DNA of 64,000 nucleotides, taken from the NCBI RefSeq assembly GCF_963678635.1, contig NC_087067.1, positions 19,165,639 through 19,229,638 on the forward strand, given 5' to 3'. Shown piece by piece: positions 24,205 to 34,935 of this stretch. The DNA is from Symsagittifera roscoffensis (lineage: Eukaryota; Xenacoelomorpha; Acoela; Convolutidae). The stretch's first letter is position 1. Each line of letters opens with the position of its first letter. The notes under the pieces are model-generated. The model was given only the letters and a program-made list of their open reading frames with translations. It had not been told where the DNA came from and made no database searches. A program made the translations under genes and the position numbers.

Positions 24205-25721
24205 ATTTTTCATACCACGATCATCTGCAAACAGAAAAGAAACATAAAAAATAAACTTGTTAAAATTATTCTAAACTTCATTAATATTTTCCACAAGATA
24301 ATCTGATAAAATTCATACCAAATGTAGAAAATTAATCTATAAACTATTCCCCCATTAAGCAGTAAATTTAATTATGTTGAAAATTTATAACTTTAAATTT
24401 CCCCCAAAACTAGCAAGAAAATTGAAATTTCATGTAATAAATTGATAAAATGAAAATGGAGTGCTAACCTTCTGATATTTTCATTCACTCGCACAGGAAT
24501 TCTATCCAAACTCGCACAGCTCGCCCACGAAGAATTGTTTAAATAATGATTTTCAGTTTCAAGTTTTCACACTCAACAACTCTAACACACGATAACAAGT
24601 TTTAAACTTTCCTTTAACCCGGTTGGAAAGGAATTATATACTAAACCAAACTAACCAACGCAGCTTACTAAACACCACATATCATAAAATAACAGCATGA
24701 CTAAGAAAAGAAAACCAACGGTACCCAAACCGGATTAACCCAGTTTAAAACTGGATAATTTATTCTTTTGAAGACTTTAATAAAGTCCAAGAAAGAAATA
24801 ATAAAACACAAAAAAGTCGAAAGACAAACCCATAACAAAAACAATTTGATTTTTGAAAAAGGGACACAACCAAAGGAACATAAGAAAGACCAACATAAAC
24901 CCAACATAAAACGTTATCACATAACAGGACCTATCAAAGAAACCGCACGAAATCATACTCCCACTCCTGGCCTAACCCACCAGAGAGGACGTCCTGAGCA
25001 TGCTCTATAGCCGGCCTAACCCACCGCGCTACATCCACGCTTTGTGACCACACTTCTATTTTTAATAAGAGGTACTCAAGAGTGAGTAACTCTTCAAAAT
25101 AACCGAACTAAAACAAAATGCTTTTGTGAAAACAACTAACTAAATTCATAATTAAAAAACCGAACTAATAAAAATTTTTTAAAATGTAAATCATACCTTG
25201 CAGTATATAGATCAACACACAACAACAAAGACGAACATCCAAAGACAAAATGACCCCACTACACTCGAACAAGAATGGCTAACCACAACCGATATGCCGT
25301 CCACAATCACAACTCAAAGGATTTAGAGTACGACTTGACTTCGCAGAAAAGGACTTCATTGAACTAGACCAATGACCACCTCGATGTTCAAGTATACGTA
25401 CAGATCCGAGTTACAAGGCATCCCCTCCACGCACAATCTCCACGCCATTCCCAGACGAGGTTGAACACAAAACAAGTTCTCTACATAATACAGAAAAACC
25501 CGTCATAGCAAACCATTTTGAAATCAGATTGATTTCGTTGGGAAACACAGTCGTTGTCACAAGAAGACACAACGATTGATGCCCCTAACTCCAGCGTCCT
25601 GGAACTTCTCTAACAAGAGGAACCGGATAAGAATACGATGTTCGCCAAATACCAACGTTCATCATCCATCCTTTGAATTGCAGAAAGATAATTCTAAAAA
25701 ACTCTGTAAAACCCGGATGGG
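24205..25721 (+). other. Long 3' untranslated region of copy B
   Basis: About 1.5 kb without a major gene. A lysine-rich 80-codon frame at 24768-25010 is shared with copy C. The conserved hairpin around 25067-25093 and the GGATGGG tract just before the LTR are also found in A and C. Confidence 0.55.
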
Positions 25722-26131
25722 TGGAACCTGATCTAAACTATATTTTATGATTGGATAAATTAGATATTTTACCACTGTAAAGTATTTAATATTAATCAAT
25801 CATGATCCATCTAACTAACAACCCACTTATTTGTAAGTGCTGAAATTACTTGTAATTTCAGCACCAGAGAGATTTGAATTTAACTTAGGAATTAGTTGTC
25901 TCTCCAAGAGAACTTCAGCAGCCGCAACAAACCAGTATACCCTAGATCTATTGAGCCTAGCAGAGACTAGTTAAACACCCTGAGACTAGAAAGTATAAGA
26001 GTAAGATTAGGATCGGTATTAGACTAAGAAGTTGCACGAAACTATCCGGCCGAAAATAAGATAGCGTGACGAGCAGACGGTGTACCCTATCCAAAATTAC
26101 TCTATGAGTTAACCACATCGGTCCTAACTCA
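25722..26131 (+). repeat. 3' LTR of copy B
   Basis: 410 bp, TG...CA, followed by the AAAT duplication at 26132-26135. It contains the perfect 13-bp-arm dyad at 25837-25864. Confidence 0.95.
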
Positions 26132-27400
26132 AAATGCCAATTAGTTTTAAGTTTAACCAGAAACATCTCACCCTGCTTTTTTTTTCATTTTTTTGCCAAT
26201 TTATTCAAATTTTCATTCAAAATTTTTTCGAGTGGTACCCAAGATGTTCAGCTTTTCAATGCAAAAGTTTCAAAAGTTTTTTGAATTGTAGATGTTTTTC
26301 AGACGCACTCAAATAACAAAAAACCTGTTTGTTAGGTGGTAGGAACTTGAATTAAGTTGAAAACCATCATATCGTCAAATTTTGGTAAGAGACGGTAGGG
26401 CTCTTCTACTGTTTTGCTACACAACAATAGTTTGACGGGGTAACCATTTTTTTGACAATATGATTCATAGCTTACTTTTAAAAACCAATCGTGCTTTAAA
26501 AAAAAACAATTTAAAATGAAAATATATATATATTTTCATTATTTTTGACATTCTAAACATAAAACCAGTAGTAATTGTAATCACGGGTATCAAAAAAGTA
26601 ACACCTTTTTCTTTTTAACAAATTACGACCAGTTTACTATTCATGTAACTAATGATGGTTTTTGTTCCAAAATTTTTTGTAATGATGGTCTGGAACCTTG
26701 TCTCCCAAATTTTTACATACTTTTTCAGACAGCATTGTTTTTTCGAATTATTGTTCATTTATTATGTTTTCTGTAATCATTCCAAATTGCGCATGCCTCT
26801 AAGTAACAATTTTGAAAGGATTTCGTTTTATAAGACATATTTACGGTTATGATTATGTTCTGTTATGATCTTTCATAACATAATTTGGACAGTTCTAACA
26901 GTAATACAAAGGAAGTCCATTAGTTTGTTATTTTCCATAGAAAAGAACATGGCGAACAGATATTTAAAAAATAGTCAATGAACGCAAGTAAACAGAAAAT
27001 AAAACGGTCTGGAACTTTTTATGATTGACAATTTTTTGATAAATTTAACCCAATCTATTTTTACGATTGACTTTTTTTGATAAAATTAACCCAATTAAAT
27101 TCCATTTTCGAAGCTAGAAGTTGATCACGCTTTTCGTAACCTTACAATTTCATTCTTTGATAGCTGAGTTTGCCTTCCTCCTAACAAAAGAAATGAACTG
27201 GAACTGAAAAAAAAATCAAAATTCAAACCGCGAAAAAGATAATTTGAGCCTCAACAATTTTTCAGGCTTTTCCGAAAAAAAAACGAAAAAAAAATTAAAA
27301 TTAACTTTGAGCTTTTTTCGCAGGGGAAGTTATTAAAGAAGTTCCAAAGAGTAAAAATTGCAGCTATCAAGATGTTCATTCTATGTAAATTATTGGCATT
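26132..27400. other. Intergenic region upstream of the LIM gene
   Basis: No coding sequence is supported. It holds a short imperfect tandem repeat at about 27015-27095 (GATTGAC...GATAAA...TTAACCCAAT twice) and a weak inverted repeat (ATCATATYGTCAAA) between about 26369 and 26463. Confidence 0.5.
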
Positions 27401-28437
27401 ATCAGCTACTCGCCGGATTTACTCGCCCTAAGTTCAATTTAGGAAAAATAAAATTTGGAGCTATTTATTTCGAACCATTTTCTTAAAATTTTGTGATATT
27501 TTGTTAACATAGATTGATAAATTGTTACTCGTGAAAGGTGGATATTTTGCTTGAAAAATAGCAAAATCAAAGGACAAGAAAACAGTGCCCATGTGAACAG
27601 TCTCCTCCCTAAATAGACCAAGTGAACAATCTCCCCCTCCTCCCCCTTCCCCTCTCCCCCCTCCTAACCCTAACACATTAAATGCCAAACTAAAAGCAGT
27701 AAGGCCTGCATGTACTATGCTCAAATCTGATTGGCTGATATAAATTACTTTTAACCGATAATTATTACTGATTTAGGGGCAGACTGTTCACTTGGTCCAA
27801 TAACAGAGAACACGAAAATTCAGAAAAAACACAGAAAATTCCTTCCCATTTTGTGGTGGGAACAAAAATTTATCTATAAGGGAAAAAGCAGAATTGCCCT
27901 GTTTTGAGATCAGCTACTCGCCGGATTATCAGCTACTCGCCGGATTTACTCGCCCTAAGTTCAATTTAGGAAAAATAAAATTTGGAGCTATTTATTTCGA
28001 ACCATTTTCTTAAAATTTTGTGATATTTTGTTAACATAGATTGATAAATTGTTACTCGTGAAAGGTGGATATTTTGCTTGAAAAATAGCAAAATCAAAGG
28101 ACAAGAAAACAGTGCCCATGTGAACAGTCTCCTCCCTAAATAGACCAAGTGAACAATCTCCCCCTCCTCCCCCTTCCCCTCTCCCCCCTCCTAACCCTAA
28201 CACATTAAATGCCAAACTAAAAGCAGTAAGGCCTGCATGTACTATGCTCAAATCTGATTGGCTGATATAAATTACTTTTAACCGATAATTATTACTGATT
28301 TAGGGGCAGACTGTTCACTTGGTCCAATAACAGAGAACACGAAAATTCAGAAAAAACACAGAAAATTCCTTCCCATTTTGTGGTGGGAACAAAAATTTAT
28401 CTATAAGGGAAAAAGCAGAATTGCCCTGTTTTGAGAT
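27401..28437. repeat. 527-bp tandem duplication immediately upstream of the LIM gene
   Basis: 27401-27910 is repeated at 27928-28437 with a 527-bp offset and no differences that I can see. A 17-bp partial third copy of the first bases (CAGCTACTCGCCGGATT) sits between them at 27911-27927. Each unit contains a pure-pyrimidine tract of more than 30 nt (27627-27664 and 28154-28191) and inverted GTGAACA/TGTTCAC motifs. The second unit ends 152 bp before the predicted start codon, so the duplication probably doubles promoter sequence. Confidence 0.9.
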
Positions 28438-28589
28438 GTTTAATACGGCATGCGTCCAAATAGGTTAACAATTCTTACAGCGAGCACGTGTGAAACTTGC
28501 TCAAAAAGAGGGAATAAAGCTCTCAAACTACTTCGAAACGACTAAAGCAGTTTCCGCAACCAAGGGATGCAGAGTAATTGGGACCAAAA
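28438..28589 (+). promoter_or_regulatory. 5' flank or 5' UTR of the LIM gene
   Basis: Lies between the tandem duplication and the ATG. ATTCTTACAG at 28471-28480 is a good splice-acceptor match and could be a trans-splice or 5'-UTR splice site, leaving a leader of about 110 nt. No TATA box was recognised. Confidence 0.3.
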
Positions 28590-28637
28590 ATGGCGCCACC
28601 TAAGATGATCGGAAAGAAATGCTTCGGCTGCGGAAAA
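28590..28637 (+). CDS. LIM-domain protein, exon 1
   Basis: Too short to appear as an ORF. ATG followed by 15 codons, ending CFGCGK and then a GTTAGT donor at 28638. The two cysteines are the first zinc ligands of a LIM domain. Exon 2 starts in the same phase (0) and supplies the missing ligands at the correct distance: CFGC, 18 residues, then HGHC. That spacing plus the phase match is the reason for the call. The protein is predicted at about 140 residues with two LIM domains, which are protein-protein interaction modules of cytoskeletal and nuclear adaptors. The subfamily is not identifiable from these residues. Confidence 0.75.
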
Positions 28638-31600
28638 GTTAGTTTTATTTCATCCATTCAATTAGTTTTTTTTCTGAGATGTGTTCTAGTTTTTTTCTGA
28701 GATGAGTTTTTTTTAACTGGGTTCTTAATCGCTTTTTGCGACGGTCCTCGACTTATCTCTGTTCATGTGTCAAATTTTTTAAGAACATTCAAATTTTCTA
28801 TCTTTCGTTCACGTTGTTTGATCGTTAAGACATTTTTCAGGCTGACTGCTGAAGTCCAAACATATTTGGTTCCCATAAACAACTTGTCACTGATTATGCA
28901 ATCAATCAGACAGTTTTGCTCGTAGTACAAGCGTAATTCCAGGAAAAAAGGTACACCGAAAACTTTGAAGTTCTTAAAAATTTTAAGAAAAAATACTTAA
29001 AACAGGTTTCAAAATAAGATACATTACAAACAAAGATAGCCGGTTTCTGTGCCAGTAGCACAGAATGTTCCAAACATAGTATTTAAAAAACACACCAAAA
29101 AAGTCGGTCCTTCATTGTAAAATAGGCTGATCAGACAACAATATTAAAAAAAATAACTCAGACAAAATCATGAAAAAATCAAAAAAAATCACAAACAATT
29201 TCAATTTTTTGTAGAGAAATTTTCTGATTTTCTGAAATTTTGATAAAATTTCAGAACTAGTTTTACTCGAGTAAAAACTATTTTAAGCATAATAAGTATA
29301 AACGACTTAAATTAAGCAAAAAAGCCTGCTCGCACGCTTTACTAGCTCAAAATTAGAAGAAAAACCAAAAATTCAAACCGGTTTTTCTCAACAGTGAGAA
29401 ATTTTTCTTAATTTTGTTTGAGTCACGACTCAAAGGGACCTTAATTTGATATGTCACTCAACTCAGTTCAATGATTGTTTGTGGTACCTGATTTTGCGTA
29501 GAAAACAAAAAAAAATTTAAAACACACCCGAATACAATTTTACTCCCCATTTTGACTGCTCGAAACAAAAAAATCTCACAATTTATATTTATAGGATTCT
29601 TTTATTCTATGTAAGCTGGCTCGTTTCAGATATCCAAACCGGAGAAAATTTTTTGATATGCTCGAAATTTTTGTCTTAACTCAGCCCAGTCCAATAACTC
29701 AACCCAGTCTGATGATTATTATTACTCAACCCAGTCCGATGTTTATTTGTGGTATCTGATTTTGCATTAAAAAAAAAAATAAAAAATAATAAGTAGGTTG
29801 GCTCGTTTCAGCTATCCCAACCAAACAAAAAAAAATTTAATGCTGGAATTTCTGTTTTCAGAAAATTTTCGCGCAGCGTTCTTATTAAAAAGAAACAAGA
29901 AAATGAAAAAAATGCTAAAGTGTGTGCTTATTATTTAGAACAATTTCAAAATTTGTTTGAAAGTTTTCGGCAGCTTTTTATACCAACTAAGAAGATCTAA
30001 ATTTTGAGCTCAAAAAGCAGATGATTTTTATACAGTCATTTTGCAGTAAAACTAAAAGGTTTAAAAATCAGATACTTTGGCTAGCTGGTTTTTTATGGCG
30101 CTGTTTACCAGTTTTCTATTCACAACTGGCGTAAGCGGCGGTTAGATTTAGCTCAGATTTAGTTCGAAAACAAATTAAGCCCAGGAAATTGATCTAATTA
30201 ACAAGCTCTTTGACAAAACATATCACTTTCTACTTTACACTGTGTTGGTAAGTAAAAAAAAAACAAGGAATAAATTCAAAATTTTTATCAGTCCAGTGAC
30301 AAAAACAGGTATTATGAAAATGTATGGGATCGGTTTTTTTTATTTTTTATTTTTTTTTGTTTGAGACAGTTTGGAAAACTTTTTCACTTTTTTCTAAAAT
30401 TTTATTTTTTTTCTCAAAAACTACTCTGCCGATTTCTAAAAAATAGTGATATCAATGGAAAATCTGCCCTCAACTCTATGGGTCTGCGTCACTCTTTAGG
30501 CTGTTTTTAGCTCACCCCACTTGCTGTAGTCAACGAAAAAGTGTGTGAGGGAATTTTTGACACATATTCTTGGATTTTTTATATTTCCTTATAACGCTTC
30601 TCATAACGCGTCTTTTTGATTGAAATCAATATCTCAGATTTGATAGGGTAATACTACCCCCAAAATCTGAGATTTTGATTTCAATCAAAGAGATGCGTTA
30701 TGAAAAGATCACGTGCATCATCGGCTACGCCCAAATTTTTTTCTACACAAAAAGTTCTGGCCCCTTAGAAAAGTCAATTCAATTTGAGATTTTGGGTTCA
30801 ATGAAAAGAAAAGTTCAAGCTCTCTTGTGTAAGCGCTCACGCCTATATTTTTTAAATAAAAACAGTTATGGCCTGCAGAAAAGTAAATGATTTGATTTCT
30901 TGTCCGTTTTTTTGAAATTTTTTACTCTTCTCGAAAAAACTCAATCTGATATCAAGGGTTTAAACGAAGCAAGAGTTTGTGGAAATACTCCGTGCATAAA
31001 ATGCTACGCCTTAAAATGTAAAGTAGAAATTTTTTGTCTCTGGGAAAATTCTAAAAGCACTATAGATTTTACTCATATTTTTATAGAGAATCAATTAAGG
31101 TTTTGGATGAAGCCCAATTTTAATTTTTTGAAATTACTTATTTCATTCCGCATCAGTACAACGAAGACCAAAATTATCAAACAGATACCTGCAGCTTTAG
31201 TTGGTCCTCTAGTATCTTTTTCAGTATCATCAGTATCATTATCTTTTTGACTTTTGTTTCTTTTGCGACCTTCTTTGTTTATGTTCAAGGATTTGCGAGA
31301 TGCCATTATAGCCTTGCTTACTGACTAAACTTTGAGCACCTATAATCATTTATCTATGATGCTGAAGCGTACGCGCGAATTATTGAAGCGTACTGAGATA
31401 TTACGAACTCAAAGTCAATCAAAAATGAACTTAATTAAGCTGTTGAATTTAGGAAATCTAAAAGCTTTCTTTCTTTTTTTGTCAAAACTATCGGAGACCA
31501 GATAAAGAGCGTTTGAAATATTCAGGGTTTTGCCCTGGGACAAGCATTCAGTGTCAATATTAGACGCTATACTACTTTTTCTCTAATTCTACAAATTTTT

Positions 31601-32072
31601 ATTTAGCGGCAGGTTTCTAAGAAAAACTTAGTGGAAGGCTGAGTGCACCGTACGGTAAAATGTTCGCCCCAATTTGAGAAAGGAAACATTAAGAACTCTG
31701 AGTGGTTCGAATTTTTCAACCTCAAAGTTGTTTTATTCGCTAGTTTGACTAATTCCCATTATAACGCCCCGAACGCAGTATCAAATAGTTATATATTCTA
31801 GCCCGGTGGGGAGGTAAATGGAAAAAGTCCTTCTATTTTCTTGAAGAGTCGTTAAAAATACTAAACAGAAGTACAATTTCATCAAATTTTCTATTAATAT
31901 ATTATTGATAAGAGTTATAAGCTATTCAATAAAAATACTTAGAGAAATTATAAATTATTCGGAAACTGAAAAATACGTTAAGATGTTTCAACACTCAATT
32001 CAATTTTGGCACTCCCACGCTGCTTAATAGCTTTTGTTTTCGAAGCTTTCGGACTTCTTGAACTTTTTGCAG
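28638..32072 (+). other. Intron 1 of the LIM gene (3.4 kb)
   Basis: GT-AG intron (GTTAGT...TTTTTGCAG). No ORF of interest. It contains a near-perfect hairpin at 30598-30706 (arms of 40-45 nt), a short perfect palindrome at 29230-29256, diverged direct repeats around 29420-29830 and three diverged repeat units around 30716-31050. Confidence 0.7.
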
Positions 32073-32269
32073 TCACTGACATACTACGACACGAAAGTGA
32101 GTGACGGCGTGAACAGCTACCACGGCCACTGTTTCCTCTGCAACACCTGCAACGCCAGACTCACAGGCAAGCCCTTCTTCGCAGTCGGATTCAAGAAGGT
32201 CTGCAAGAAGTGCTTCCTGGAGAAGCACGCCAAGACATGCGACTACTGCAAACAGAAGATTGTCGGCAA
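32073..32269 (+). CDS. LIM-domain protein, exon 2
   Basis: After TTTTTGCAG the frame reads SLTYYDTK...YHGHCFLCNTC, then 17 residues, CKKC, a short linker and CDYC. It completes LIM1 (CX2CX18HX2CX2CX2CX17CX2C) and opens LIM2. GC content is visibly higher than in the surrounding sequence, as expected for conserved coding DNA. The 3' end is ambiguous: a strong GC-type donor G|GCAAGT after 32265, or a canonical GT after 32269. Each pairs in frame with a different acceptor of exon 3 (59170 or 59177), so both give a valid LIM2 (18 or 17 residues between CDYC and H). Confidence 0.85.
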
Positions 32270-32933
32270 GTGCTGTATTGTTACATGCTTACATATTATT
32301 TCATGTTATGTTTATTTGGATTTTCGAATGTCACGAGCTTCACGAAAAACCCAAGCTGCTTATATAATTTCATCTCTGTGTTTTTAAAACAACATTGGTT
32401 TTTCTCAGTTTTTAGCAAAAAACTAGTTTTGGCTGAAAAAAGGAGAAAATATTGAATTATAATCATGTTTTGGAATGCAAATAAGATCTTTTCTAGATTC
32501 ACAATTTTTTTACTGCACCTTCACTGATTTTTGCGAAATATAATTTAATTTTAAAAAGTTCAACTATTTTGAAATATAGCCCATGCCTGGTAAATACTCA
32601 ACACAGAAAACATTTTGTATTCATCTACATTTTTGTGAAATCAACGATTCAAAGCCTTAAGCATAAAAAATTTAAAGAGCCGAGGAGGAAAGTAAAAAAG
32701 GCAATTTGACCAAATTGTTAATCATTGTTTTTTTTCCTTCACAAACAAATTTCATTATAACCAACAGGATAAAATATACATGCTACAAGTTATAAACTTA
32801 TGAATATATATGTAAAATCACTGGCTCGCAACAGATTAGAATGAAATATTAATTTCTTAACAAAAGATTAATTTCATCATATTCATATATGGCTTAAGAC
32901 CAAAACCATCAATTTTTTTTCGTGTGTGTGTGT

Positions 32934-33343
32934 TGAGTTAGGACCGAAGTGTATAACTCATAGAGTAATTTCGGATAGGGTACACCGTCTGCTCGTCACG
33001 CTATCTTATTTTCGGCCGGATAGATTCGTGCAACTTCTTAGTCTAATACCGATCCTAATCTTACTCTTATACTATCTAGTCTCAGGTTGTTTAACTAGTC
33101 TCTGCTAGGCTCAATAGATCTAGGGTATACTGGTTTATTGCGGCTGCTGAAGTCTTCTTGGAGAGTCAACTAATTTCTAAGTTAAATTCAAATCTCTCTG
33201 GTGCTGAAATTACAAGTAATTTCAGCACTAACAAATAAGTGGGTTGTTAGTTAGATGGATCATGATTGGTTAATATTAAATACTTTACAGTGGTAAAATA
33301 TCTAATTTATCCAATCATAAAATGTAGTTTAGATCAGGTTCCA
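32934..33343 (-). repeat. 3' LTR of copy C
   Basis: 410 bp, TG...CA on the minus strand. It contains the perfect 28-bp dyad at 33201-33228. The internal side (33344-33356) reads GGATGGG on the minus strand, the candidate polypurine tract. Confidence 0.95.
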
Positions 33344-34853
33344 CCCATCCGGGTTTTACAGAGTTTTTTAGAATAGTCTTTCTGCAATTCAAAGGATGGA
33401 TGATGGACGTTGGTATTTGGCGAACATCTTATTTCTTCTGGGTTTTCTTATTAGAGAAGTCCCAGATTCAATCGTTGTGTCTTCTCAGGACAACGACTGG
33501 GTTTTCGCAACAAACTCAAATCTGATTTCAGAATGGTTGGCTATGACAGGTTTTTCCGTTTCATGTAGAGAACTTCTTTTGTGTTTGACCTTGTCTGGGA
33601 ATGGCGTGGAGATTGTGTGTGGAGGGGATGCCTGGTTTCTCGGATCTGTACGTAAACTTGAACATCGAGGTGGTCATTGTTCTAGTTCAATGAAGTCCTT
33701 TTCTGCGAAGTCAAGTCGTACTCTAAATCCTTTGAGTTGTGATTGTGGGCGGCATATTGATTGTGGTTGGCCATTCTTTTTCGAGTGTAGTGGGGTCATT
33801 TTGTCTTTGGATGTTCGTCTTTGGTGTTGTATGCTGATCTATATACTGCAAGATATAATTTACATTTTTGTAAAATTTTTATTAGTTTAATGTTTTAGTT
33901 ATGATTTTGGTTAGTTGTTTTCACAAAAGCTTTTTGTTTTAGTTCAGTTATTTTAAAGAGTTACTCACCCTTGAGTAGCTCTTATTAAAAATAGGAGTGT
34001 GGTCACAAAGCGTGGATGTAGCACGGTGGGTTAGGCTGGCTATAGAGCATGCTCAGGACGTCCTCTTCTGGTGGGTTAGGCCAGGAGTGGGAGTATGATT
34101 GCATGCGGTTTTTGCGAGAGGTCCTGTTATGTGACAACGTTTTGTGTTGGGTTTGTTGTGGTTTTTCTTAAGTTTTGTTGGTTGTGTCCTTTTTTCAAAA
34201 ATCATATTGTTTTTGGTATGGGTTTGTCTTTCGACTTTTTTGTGTTTTATTATTTCTTTCTTAGACTTTATAATAGTCTTCAAAAAAATAAATTATCCAG
34301 TTTTAAACTGGGTTAATCCGGTTTGGGTACCGTTGGTTTCCTTTTCTTAGTCATGCTGTTATTCTATGATTTGTGGTGTTTAGTAAGCTGCGTTGGTTAG
34401 TGTTGTTTAGTATATAATTCCTTTCCAACCGGGTTAAAGGAAAGTTTGAAACTTGTTATCATGTGTTAGAGTTGTTGAGTGTGAAAGCTTGAAACTGAAA
34501 CTCATTATTTTAAACAATTCTTCGTGGGCGAGCTGTGCGAGTGTGGATAGAATCTTTGTGCGAATGAAAGGAAATATCAAAAGGTTAGTACTGCATTTTC
34601 GTTGTATCAAGTTATTACATAGAAATGCAAATTTACTGCTAGTTGTTGGGGAAAATTAAGTTACAAATTTTCATCATTATTAGATTTACTGCATTTGGGA
34701 AAAAATTTATAAATTAAATTACTGCATTGGTATTATTTTTAGTGATTTGTTTGGTGCAAAAAATTAATAGAGTTTTAAATAGTTTGAAGAAGTTTTCAAT
34801 TTTTATTTTCTTTTGTGAATTTTTCAGATGATCGTTGGATGAAGGCTAAAATT
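33344..34853 (-). other. Long 3' untranslated region of copy C
   Basis: About 1.5 kb shared with A and B. It contains the conserved hairpin (about 33956-33985) and a lysine-rich 76-codon minus-strand frame at 34053-34283 (beginning MKTIIKSKKEIIKHKKVERQ) with a homologue in copy B. On the opposite strand there is a 164-codon frame at 33396-33890 whose second half is also open in copy A. Neither small frame has a recognisable domain; I do not call them genes with confidence. Confidence 0.5.
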
Positions 34854-34932
34854 CTAAAGAAGACATGAATTAAGAATGGTTAGTTTCTAATTTTAATTTA
34901 ATTAGTTAATAATATGTATAATTCATATTTAC
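34854..34932 (-). other. Candidate 79-nt intron after ORF5, copy C
   Basis: CAG|GTAAAT begins three bases after the ORF5 stop codon, with TCTTTAG at its 3' end. The position and both signals are conserved in copy B (77 nt). Confidence 0.4.
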
Positions 34933-34935
34933 CTG

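Larger units (their letters stand above)
10280..26131 (+). mobile_element. Large Ty3-like envelope-bearing retroelement, copy B (decayed)
   Basis: 15.85 kb flanked by 410-bp LTRs (10280-10689 and 25722-26131) with TG...CA ends and a 4-bp duplication AAAT (10276-10279 and 26132-26135). It is colinear with copy C but lacks about 1.0 kb of integrase (junction near 18815), about 0.7 kb of env (near 22895) and about 1.1 kb of the last ORF (near 24055). Together these explain the 2.9-kb size difference. Its frames carry many stops and indels. The LTRs differ at about 9 of 410 positions, so this insertion is older than copy C. Confidence 0.95.

Noticed and set aside
25957..26166. Short ORFs inside the LTRs (also 32926-33108 and 51070-51450)
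   Set aside because: They are the antisense of LTR sequence and repeat at each LTR; no sign of selection beyond DNA identity.
27439..28251. Duplicated 60- and 87-codon minus-strand frames
   Set aside because: They appear twice only because the 527-bp unit is duplicated. The glycine-rich part is the antisense of the pyrimidine tract.
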